Below, in pieces: positions 8,594 to 17,700 of a DNA stretch of 64,000 bases (the first letter of the stretch is position 1; each line of letters starts with the position of its first letter). A program made the translations under genes and the position numbers. Under the pieces are notes generated by a model that was not told the origin of the DNA, did not search any database, and saw only the letters and a program-made list of their open reading frames with translations. The stretch comes from Algibacter miyuki (GTDB lineage Bacteria > Bacteroidota > Bacteroidia > Flavobacteriales > Flavobacteriaceae). The stretch spans positions 191,001 through 255,000 of the forward strand of contig NZ_JAUFQP010000010.1 of NCBI RefSeq assembly GCF_030409805.1. Direction: 5' to 3'.

Positions 8594-9418
8594 ATGTTAC
8601 GACTTTTAAATTTAGAATTACAAAAGCTTTTATTAAACCGAACCAGCAAAATTTTAATTTTTGTTTCGTTTATACTTCCGTTTTTCGTTATTCTTTTATC
8701 CTCTATAAAAATAAATGTTTTCGGTTTTTTCACTTTAGAACTCGGTGAATTAGGCGTTTTCAACTTTCCAATAATTTGGCATTTAACTACCTTTTTTGCT
8801 TCACAATTCAAATTCTTTTTCGCTATTGTGGTAGTAAGCATGATTGGTAACGAATACAGTAACAAAACTATAAAACAAAACCTTATTGACGGACTTAGCA
8901 AAAAGGAATTTATTTTATCTAAATTCTATGCCATAGCCTTCTTTTCGTTAGTTTCTACAGTGCTTATCGGACTCATTTCATTATGTATTGGCCTTTACTA
9001 TTCTAGCTATAACGAGTTTGGTATCATTATTAGAGAAACCAACTTTTTACTCGCTTACTTTGTTAAACTTTTAGGCTTTTTCAGTTTGTGTTTATTTTTA
9101 GGTATGTTGGTAAAACGTTCGGCCTTTGCATTAGCGTTTCTGTTTATTTTATTCATTTCAGAATGGATTATTTTCGGACTTCTTACTTGGCAATTCAATC
9201 ATAATTTGGCTGGTCAAATTCAAAACTTTTTCCCGCTACAATCTATGTACAACCTTATAGAGCAACCGTTTCAACGTGTAGCTATGTCGAAGTTCCCTGA
9301 AAAAGCAGAATTGGCTTACGATTATGCCGTACATTGGTACGAAATAGCTATTGTTTTAGGCTGGACAGCGGTGTTTGTCTTTTTATCGTTAAAATTATTA
9401 AAAAAGCGTGATTTGTGA
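8594..9418 (+). CDS. ABC-2 type transporter permease
   Basis: 274 residues with six hydrophobic segments (about 20-45, 60-80, 105-130, 150-170, 175-195, 245-268) in the arrangement of single-gene ABC-2 permeases, and an 'EYSNKTIKQNLIDG' motif at about 87-100 that is typical of the family (E-x-x-x-x-T-x-K-x-x-L). Ends in -LLKKRDL, another common feature. It pairs with the ATPase gene just upstream to form an inner-membrane exporter. Substrate not deducible from sequence. Confidence 0.88.
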   Translation: MLRLLNLELQKLLLNRTSKILIFVSFILPFFVILLSSIKINVFGFFTLELGELGVFNFPIIWHLTTFFASQFKFFFAIVVVSMIGNEYSNKTIKQNLIDGLSKKEFILSKFYAIAFFSLVSTVLIGLISLCIGLYYSSYNEFGIIIRETNFLLAYFVKLLGFFSLCLFLGMLVKRSAFALAFLFILFISEWIIFGLLTWQFNHNLAGQIQNFFPLQSMYNLIEQPFQRVAMSKFPEKAELAYDYAVHWYEIAIVLGWTAVFVFLSLKLLKKRDL

Positions 9419-9448
9419 TATATTTGGTAGCGATTGCTATTCTTTTAG

Positions 9449-12169
9449 ATGAAAAAACACATATTACTCAGCTTATTTTGCTTGGCCTCACTTTCTCTCA
9501 TTGCGCAAAGTGAAGCTTCCACTTGGTATTTCGGTTATAATAGTGGTATTAAATTTAATCAACGAACCAATACCATTACCACGTTAACCGATGGAAACAT
9601 AAATACTTTCGAAGGTTGCGCTACAATTTCGGACGATTTGGGCGACTTATTATTTTACACCGATGGCTCCACAATTTGGAATAAAACTCACGCCGTAATG
9701 GCTAATGGTTTTGGACTGTATGGCGACTCGTCTAGTACGCAATCGGCTATTATTGTCCCGAAGCCAGGTGATGAAAACATCTATTACGTTTTCACGGTAG
9801 ACGACCACAATAATAATGAAGCGCATTTAGGTTTAAATTATTCTGAAGTAGATATTACCTTAAATGGCGGACTTGGAGGGGTTACTTCTAAAAACATAAA
9901 TTTACTGCCTGAATGTTCCGAAAAAATTACTGCGGTACTTAAAGATTGTGTTACGAAATCGATTTGGGTGATTTCTTTTGCTTCGGCCCACGGCACACTT
10001 AATGAGTACGATACGTTTCATGCATTTGAAGTTACCGATTTAGGCGTGCAAACCACATCAACTAAATCGCGTTTTACTTTCCCTTTTGGATCGGTTACAG
10101 ATTATCGCGGTTATTTAAAACTTGCTCCAGATGGCACTAAAATGGCATCGGCAAACGTTACAAATGGTATGTTCCTTTACGATTTTGATACCGATACTGG
10201 GCTTGTTAGCAATCAACAAAGTTTAATTATAACCGGAGAAGCGAGCTTTGCATATGGTGTGGAATTTTCACCAGATAGCCAACTACTTTACGTAAACGCT
10301 TCAAATGATTTTTCAGACAGAGTTAACCCCATCAACAACGAAGATCCAGCGAATCATAAATCACAACTAATTCAATATAATTTAGGAGCAGCAAACATAT
10401 CTACCTCAGCCGTGGTTATTGATAACCGATCGCTATATCGTGGTGGTTTACAACTGGCTCCTAACGGAAAAATTTACAGAGCTCTAAGTGCTACATACAC
10501 CCAAGGGTTACCTTATTTAGGCGCTATCAATAATCCAAACGACATAGGCACTGCCAGTAATTATCAACACAACGCGGTAAGTTTGGCGCCAAATGCATCA
10601 TCACAAGGATTACCGCCTTTTATCCAGTCTTTTTTCAATACCACAATTGACATTATAAACGACACTAAAAGCACCACAAATTTAGATCTTTGCGATAACG
10701 ACACCTATACGCTTACGGCTGAAAACATTCCTAACGCCACTTATACTTGGACTCTTGATGGTTTACCTTTAGCGGAAAAAAGCCACGAACTATTCATTAC
10801 CAAAGGTGGTCATTACGAAGTTTACATTACCCCTAATAATGGCGATTGCGCTCTCGAAGGTGAAGCGTACGTAAACTATAACACCAACCCCGAAGCTTTT
10901 GATTACGTACTCCTACAATGTGATGAAGATGGCATAACCGATGGTATTACCTCGTTTAATTTAGATGAAGCTCACAAGGCTTTAACAGGTAATGTTACCG
11001 AGTTGGAAACTAAATTCTTTGTGGATAGCGCAAGAACTTCAGAGATAAGCACCAGCACCTATACTAATATAAAAAACCCGCAAACCGTTTATGTTGAAGT
11101 GTATAATCCCAACACAACATGTTCTGATTTTTCTGAATTAACACTAGCCGTAAGCTCTACCAGTTCTAAAGATGCAGCTTTAATGCTTTGTGATGACGAT
11201 GGTACCGAAGATGGTTTCCAATCTTTCAATTTAAACGATGCCGATACTCAGATAACAGTAGGACTTTCGTTAAGTTTAAGTATTTCATATTATGAAAATT
11301 ATAATGATGCCTTATTGGAAGAAAACAACCTAAACACTATTTACACAAACACAACCCCTTATAAACAAACGCTTTATGCCCGTGTAGAAAACGCCAATAA
11401 TTGTTATGGTATAAGCGAGGTTATATTAACCGTGAATAAGCTTCCGGAAATTGAAACCGAAGCACTTAATTATTATTGCATAAACAAATTTCCTGAAACA
11501 ATAAATCTGAATCCAGGACTACTTAACGGTGTCCCGAACGACTATACCTACAGTTGGTCTACAGGAGAAAACACGTATGCCATAGAGGTGAATAGTATCG
11601 GCGATTTTGATGTTACCGTAACCAATGCTAACGGATGTTCTAAAATGAGAACCATTACTATTGAAGGTTCAAATATTGCGACCATAGATAATATTGAAGT
11701 AAAAGATGTCTCAGAAAACAATAGCATAACCGTAGTCGCATCGGGAGAAGGGGTGTATGAATATAGACTGATAAACAGTGACAACGTAGTTGTTACCGAT
11801 TATCAAAGTGAACCCATTTTTAATGATGTTTTCCCGGGGGTTTATACTGTTTCGGTAAAAGACACTAAATTGGATTGTGGGGTTTCAAACCAAAAAGTTT
11901 ATGTTATCGGGTTTCCTAAATTTTTCACACCAAATAACGATGGGTATCACGATACTTGGCAAGTTTATGGTATTTCTAGTAACAACCAACCAAACTCCAA
12001 AATACATATTTACGACCGCTACGGAAAACTAGTAAAACAATTAAGAGCTAATGAGAATGGTTGGAACGGTCTTTTTAATGGCGTAAAACTACCTGCCGAT
12101 GATTATTGGTTTGTTATTTATCTCGAAGACGGCCGTGTGTACAAAAATCATTTCACCCTTAAGTATTAA
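9449..12169 (+). CDS. T9SS type B surface protein with beta-propeller-like N-terminus
   Basis: 906 residues. Signal peptide MKKHILLSLFCLASLSLIAQ. Residues about 22-400 show repeating strand patterns with 'LKLAPDGTKMA', 'GVEFSPDSQLLYV' and 'GGLQLAPNGKIYRA', as in PD40/WD40-type propellers. Two copies of a repeat opening 'CDxDG..DG..SFNL' follow (about 488-669), then Ig-like modules. The last 85 residues, 'FPKFFTPNNDGYHDTWQV' to 'YKNHFTLKY', are the gliding-motility/type B CTD that directs export by the type IX system and attachment to the cell surface. Function probably adhesive or structural. Its C-terminal half closely resembles that of the next gene. Confidence 0.87.
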   Translation: MKKHILLSLFCLASLSLIAQSEASTWYFGYNSGIKFNQRTNTITTLTDGNINTFEGCATISDDLGDLLFYTDGSTIWNKTHAVMANGFGLYGDSSSTQSAIIVPKPGDENIYYVFTVDDHNNNEAHLGLNYSEVDITLNGGLGGVTSKNINLLPECSEKITAVLKDCVTKSIWVISFASAHGTLNEYDTFHAFEVTDLGVQTTSTKSRFTFPFGSVTDYRGYLKLAPDGTKMASANVTNGMFLYDFDTDTGLVSNQQSLIITGEASFAYGVEFSPDSQLLYVNASNDFSDRVNPINNEDPANHKSQLIQYNLGAANISTSAVVIDNRSLYRGGLQLAPNGKIYRALSATYTQGLPYLGAINNPNDIGTASNYQHNAVSLAPNASSQGLPPFIQSFFNTTIDIINDTKSTTNLDLCDNDTYTLTAENIPNATYTWTLDGLPLAEKSHELFITKGGHYEVYITPNNGDCALEGEAYVNYNTNPEAFDYVLLQCDEDGITDGITSFNLDEAHKALTGNVTELETKFFVDSARTSEISTSTYTNIKNPQTVYVEVYNPNTTCSDFSELTLAVSSTSSKDAALMLCDDDGTEDGFQSFNLNDADTQITVGLSLSLSISYYENYNDALLEENNLNTIYTNTTPYKQTLYARVENANNCYGISEVILTVNKLPEIETEALNYYCINKFPETINLNPGLLNGVPNDYTYSWSTGENTYAIEVNSIGDFDVTVTNANGCSKMRTITIEGSNIATIDNIEVKDVSENNSITVVASGEGVYEYRLINSDNVVVTDYQSEPIFNDVFPGVYTVSVKDTKLDCGVSNQKVYVIGFPKFFTPNNDGYHDTWQVYGISSNNQPNSKIHIYDRYGKLVKQLRANENGWNGLFNGVKLPADDYWFVIYLEDGRVYKNHFTLKY

Positions 12170-12173
12170 TTTT

Positions 12174-14621
12174 TTGGAACTACACAAGCTATTTTACCTC
12201 GTCTTAATAAGTATCATTTTTCAAACAAAACTCCATGCCCAAAACCCAACCGATTGTAGTGATGCCGTTATTGTTTGCGGAAACTCCAACATTAATCTCG
12301 ATGTTAATGGTATTGGTAAACAAGAACTAGGCTTTGGCATAAATTGCAGCAGTCAAGAAAACAATAGTGTTTGGCTAAAAGTAGCTCCTATTACAGATGG
12401 CACACTCGGTTTTACCTTAAAACCTGGAAGTAGTTCGATAAATGAGGATTATGATTTTTTTGTATTTGGCCCTAACGCAAATTGTAATAATATTGGACAA
12501 GCCATTAGATGCTCGACAACCAATCCTGCTTCTGCGGGATTAACTAGTAATCATACCGGAATGAATGGCACAGCAACCGACACTTCGGAAGGGCCAGGTC
12601 CCAATGGAAATAGTTTTGTTAGTTGGCTAAATGTTTTGGCTGGCGAAACTTATTTTATTGTTATCGACAGACCAATCGGGAATAGCGATTTTTCTTTAGA
12701 ATGGACAGGAACGGCTACCTTTTCAGATCCTCCTGTAGACTCTTCCGTTAACAATTCCTTTTCTAAAAACATTGAAACTTGCGATGTAGACTTACCATAT
12801 AACGATGGTTTTTCATCCTTCAATTTAGAAACAAACACACCTATAATACTAGGCACTCAAACCGATGCAACCATTAGTTACCATGACTCTGAAAGTGACG
12901 CTATAATTAACACTAAACCACTTACTTCCCCATATACAAACACAAAAAACCCGCAAACTATTTATGCCCGTATCACCAACAAATCAACAGGGTGTTTTGA
13001 AGTTTCAGAATTTAATTTATCGGTAAATAGTGGCCCCAGTTTCACTGTACCGTCAGATTATGTGCTATGTGATAATTTAGATGATGGCGATGATAAAAAC
13101 GGGCGGACCACTTTCAACTTAGCTACTAAAAATAGTGACATTCTTAAAGGTAACGATCCTAATAACGTCAACATTACTTATTATAAATCTACTAATGATG
13201 CTGAAACAAAAACTAACCCGCATCCCAATTTATATTATAACAACACACCTTTTTCCGAAGAAATATTTTTTCGTATTGAAGATAAAACAAACCCATTATG
13301 TCGAAGTATTTCATCGTTTAGATTAATCAGCAATCCTAATCCTGATGCCTATAATCACACTTTACTGCAATGTGATGAAGATGGCGTATCTGACGGTTTC
13401 ACCACCTTCAACCTGAATGAATCCCATGCTGATTTAACGGGAAATCTAAAAGATAGAACCACTCGCTTTTTTACCGATATATCTAGAACTTCGGAAGTAA
13501 ACGGCGATTCTTTTTTGAACACCACGAACCCACAAATTATTTATGTTGAAGTTGAAAATACGCTAACCCAATGTTATAGCCTTTCAGAATTAACACTAGC
13601 AGTAAGCACAACAGATTCTAATAATGCCACACTCGCATTATGTGATTATGATGGCGTAGAAGATGGCTTCCATGAATTTCTTTTAAGCGAAGCTGATACC
13701 CAAATTACAAACGGACTTCCCACTGGATTACAAATTTCTTATTATGAAACTTATAATGACGCCTTATTAGAAACCAACATCTTAGGGAATACATTTATCA
13801 ATACAATAGCCCATTCTCAAACCATATACGCACGTGTAGAAAATGCTAATAATTGTTATGGCATTAGCGATGTAAATCTCATAGTTTATAAATTGCCAGA
13901 ACTTGAATCCGACGAAATATCATACTATTGTTTAAATGCATTTCCTGAGGAAAAAGCTCTAACTGCTGGCATTAAAAACGATTCACCTAGCAATTACACC
14001 TATAGCTGGTCTACCGCAGAAACCAGTTACCAAATTAATATTAACACCATTGGCAACTACACCGTTACTGCCACAAATGCTAATGGTTGTTCTAAAAGCA
14101 GAACGATTACTATTGAAGCGTCTAACGTAGCCATAATTAATAATATTGAAGTTCAAGATGCTTCTGCAAACAATAACATTACAGTTTTTGCTTCAGGAGA
14201 AGGCACTTATGAATACCGTTTACTAAACAGTAATAATGTGATTATTGCGCCATACCAAAGCAGTCCTGTTTTTAATAATATACCGCCAGGCGTTTACACG
14301 GTTTCGGTAAAAGATATTAAAAATGATTGCGGTATAGTAAACCAAAAGGTATTTGTTATTGGATTTCCTAAATTTTTCACACCAAACCATGATGGCCATC
14401 ATGATACTTGGCAAGTTTATGGCGTTTCAAGTTTAAATCAGTCCAATTCGAAAATATTTATTTACGATCGTTACGGCAAATTACTGAAACAGCTTAGTCC
14501 TTCTGAAAACGGTTGGAACGGCTTATATGGTGGTAAAAAACTTCCTGCCGACGACTACTGGTTTACAATAAACCTTGAAGATGGTAGAATATTTAAAGAC
14601 CATTTTACGTTAAAGTATTAG
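12174..14621 (+). CDS. T9SS type B surface protein, paralogue of the preceding gene
   Basis: I choose the TTG at 12174 (815 residues) because it lies 5 nt after the previous stop and gives a proper signal peptide, MELHKLFYLVLISIIFQTKLHAQ; the longer reading frame from 12099 only adds sequence inside the previous gene. Residues 24-190 form a cysteine-containing beta-rich domain ('SVWLKVAP... YDFFVFGP') like bacterial PPC domains. Four repeats with 'CDxDxxDGxxxFNL' openings follow (about 200-578), then Ig-like modules nearly parallel to the previous protein, and a type B sorting domain from 'FPKFFTPNHDGHHDTWQV'. Surface location by T9SS is established for this CTD; the ligand is unknown. Confidence 0.85.
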   Translation: MELHKLFYLVLISIIFQTKLHAQNPTDCSDAVIVCGNSNINLDVNGIGKQELGFGINCSSQENNSVWLKVAPITDGTLGFTLKPGSSSINEDYDFFVFGPNANCNNIGQAIRCSTTNPASAGLTSNHTGMNGTATDTSEGPGPNGNSFVSWLNVLAGETYFIVIDRPIGNSDFSLEWTGTATFSDPPVDSSVNNSFSKNIETCDVDLPYNDGFSSFNLETNTPIILGTQTDATISYHDSESDAIINTKPLTSPYTNTKNPQTIYARITNKSTGCFEVSEFNLSVNSGPSFTVPSDYVLCDNLDDGDDKNGRTTFNLATKNSDILKGNDPNNVNITYYKSTNDAETKTNPHPNLYYNNTPFSEEIFFRIEDKTNPLCRSISSFRLISNPNPDAYNHTLLQCDEDGVSDGFTTFNLNESHADLTGNLKDRTTRFFTDISRTSEVNGDSFLNTTNPQIIYVEVENTLTQCYSLSELTLAVSTTDSNNATLALCDYDGVEDGFHEFLLSEADTQITNGLPTGLQISYYETYNDALLETNILGNTFINTIAHSQTIYARVENANNCYGISDVNLIVYKLPELESDEISYYCLNAFPEEKALTAGIKNDSPSNYTYSWSTAETSYQININTIGNYTVTATNANGCSKSRTITIEASNVAIINNIEVQDASANNNITVFASGEGTYEYRLLNSNNVIIAPYQSSPVFNNIPPGVYTVSVKDIKNDCGIVNQKVFVIGFPKFFTPNHDGHHDTWQVYGVSSLNQSNSKIFIYDRYGKLLKQLSPSENGWNGLYGGKKLPADDYWFTINLEDGRIFKDHFTLKY

Positions 14622-14690
14622 GAGTGAAACCCTAAAACCTTATTAAACTGCATTTGGACTTAATTTTTTACATTCTAAAGGAAAAACAGA

Positions 14691-14698
14691 TACTTTTG
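14691..14698 (+). promoter_or_regulatory. Minus-7 promoter box before the 1631-residue surface protein
   Basis: TACTTTTG matches TAnnTTTG and lies 70 nt upstream of the chosen ATG (14769). No TTG at the normal spacing, so support is partial. It suggests this gene has its own promoter rather than depending only on the two upstream genes. Confidence 0.4.
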
Positions 14699-14768
14699 GT
14701 ACAGCATTTCGATCTCCAATCGAGTGCGAAATTACAACATAAAAAAAGCGGCTAATAACCTACCAGCT

Positions 14769-17700
14769 ATGAGATTACTGTACTCCCTATTAATTCTACT
14801 CATTTGTAGTTGCTCCTCTGCTTATGCGCAAAAAATATCTGTAGATGGCGGCATGGGTTTACAGGCTTTAGTGGAAGATAATTTGGTTGATGGATGTGTG
14901 GATATTTCTAATGTGCAATCGGCTATAAACGGTTCGGCTTATGGCTTTCAAAGTTATGGGTATTTTGAGCGTGCAGGATCTAATTTTCCATTTGAAACAG
15001 GTATTATGCTTTCCACCGGAGCTGCAGAATCTGGAGGTAATGGCGAAATATCAATTCCGCTAAGCGAAGGTTCAACCGTTTGGGGCACCGATCCAGATTT
15101 AGAAGCTGCTTTGGGCACTAGCAATACACTAAATGCTACTTCAATTGAGTTTGACATTGTATCAATTTCTAGCCAATTTCAGTTTAACTATTTATTTGCT
15201 TCCGAAGATTATGATGGAGTTAACCCATGTCAAGTTTCCGATGGTTTTGTTTTTCTAATTAAAGAAACAGGAAGCGCAGGTCCCTACGAAAATATAGCAA
15301 TTATACCCGGTACCACAACACCGGTGAATACAAGTACGGTACACCCAAACTTACTTCCAGCTTGTGCTGCCGAAAACGACGAATATTTCGCAGGCTACAA
15401 TAATGGAGACACAAACTATATTGGAAGAACAACTGTTTTAACAGCCTCTACCACCATTACCCCTTACGTATCTTACCACGTAAAACTTATTATTGCCGAC
15501 CAAACTGATGGTACTTTTGATTCCGCTGTGTTCATTGAAGGAGATAGTTTTAAAATATTAGATTTAGGTGAAGATATTACAAGTTGCGAAAGCGCTGCGC
15601 TTTTGGATGGAAACATCAATAACCCATATGCAAATTATCAATGGTTTAGAAATAACACGCCAATATCTGGAGCTACTAACCCAACATATACAGCAACTAC
15701 CAGCGGCCTTTACCGCATAGAAGTTACGGTTACTTTAAACGGTAGCGATTGCGTAGAATCTGACGAGATTGACATTCTATTAAATATTGAAGAAGACATC
15801 ACGCCTATTCCTGATTATGAATTATGTGATGATAGCAGAGGTGATGAAATTGAAATATTTGATTTATCAACCCAAAGTGATGCTTTAAGAGCTAATATTC
15901 CTTTTACAAATTACACGTTTTCTTATCATTATAACGAAACTGAAGCTCGCGCCAATATCAACCCTATTTTAACGCCCATTCCAAATACGCTTTCCAATCC
16001 GCAAAATATATTTGTACGTATTGAAGATTTAAATACAGGTTGTTTTACTTACACTAATTTTAATTTGTATGTTAACCCGTTACCACTAATTGACACCCCA
16101 ACAACACTTGAAGCTTGTGACACAGACGATTTACCTGATGGCAAAGCCATTATCGATTTAACACAAAAGGATGATGAAATTACACGTGGCCAAACCGATT
16201 TACTGGTTAGCTACCACTATAGCCAACCCGACGCTGATACTGGTGCCAACCCGATACCGTCTCCATATCAAAATATAAATACTACAAATGAGCGTGTCTT
16301 TGTTCGAGTTGAAGATCCTGATACAGGTTGTATAAACTATACCGAACTTGCCGTGAACATCACCATAAGTCCTATTGTAAATAGAGACACGCAATTTATG
16401 GATGCTTGTGATAGCGATCAAGATGGCGCAGCAAGCTTCGATTTAACACAGTCTATAGACGATATTCTTCAAGGGTTAACCAATGTTACCGTCACTTTTC
16501 ACGAAAGTATAAATGATGCTCAAAATGGAACGAATCCCATAGCAAACCAAACCAACTATGAATATATTAATCCGGACGGAGAGCCTGGATTTAGACCATT
16601 ATATGTGCGTATTGAAGATGACAATACCGGTTGCCCCACTATTGTTCCTTTAGAAGTGCATACCAACTTACTACTTACAGGAACCGACACTGGTTTTTTT
16701 GCGCTTTGCGACACTAATGAAGATCCGGATGATGTTGAACAATTCAACTTAAATTCTGTTGAAACTTATATTGCGAACGATTTACCAGACCCTATTGAAA
16801 TCAACTTTTTTGAAAGTGAAGATGATAGAAATGCAAACATAAACCCCATTAATAAATCGGTTTTATACACAGCGCAAAGTCCAACGAGATTATTTATTGC
16901 TTTAGAAAACACACTAACAGGTTGCGCTGAAGTTTCTGATATTACATTAGTGGTTAACCCCATATTACTATTCAATCCAGCGGTACCACTACCCTATTGC
17001 TCTCCTGACGAAAATCCTGAGGTTAGTATTGATTTACATTCCTTAGATCCAACCGTACTAAATAATCATACTGAATTTTCTGTAACTTATTTTGGCGAAT
17101 TGGTAGATGCAGAAAATAACACAAACCAATTGCCTCCATTCTATACAAACACCAGCAGCATAGAAACTATTTATGCGCGTATAGAGCATGAATCTACAGG
17201 CTGCTCTACCATCAACCCATTTCAAATTGAAATTAAGACCGCTCCCGCTGCAACGCCTCCAGACGATATTAAAGTTTGTGATAGTGATTTAGACGGTTTT
17301 GCTATTATAAATTTAGAAGATAATCAAGCTGAGATTGTTGCTGATCCATCCATTGTAACCTTTAGTTATTTCACCGATTTAGACGATGCCAACAATGCCA
17401 TAAACCCTATAGTTACACCAACAGCCTACAATGCAAATACTCAAACTATTTTTGTTAGAATAGAAAGTAGCGGCAATACCTCGGGGTGCTACAACATTGT
17501 AGAACAACAAATTATTGTAAACACAGAACCTGTTTTCGACACCATTTCTAACTTTCAAATTTGTGAAGTAGATGGCGATAGTACAGCCGATTTTTTATTG
17601 GTTGAAAAAGATTCTGATATTTTAAATGGACAAACGGGTAAAGAAGTTTTCTATTTTGAAGATGCTTCATTTACTATTCCTATTGACAAAAATGTGATTT

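Noticed and set aside
8557-8901. Minus-strand 114-residue ORF across the ABC permease gene
   Set aside because: It is antisense to a clear permease gene and has no homologue-like motifs.
12099-12173. ATG at 12099 for the second T9SS protein
   Set aside because: It is inside the preceding gene and would place a non-signal-like leader before the real signal peptide, which begins at TTG 12174.
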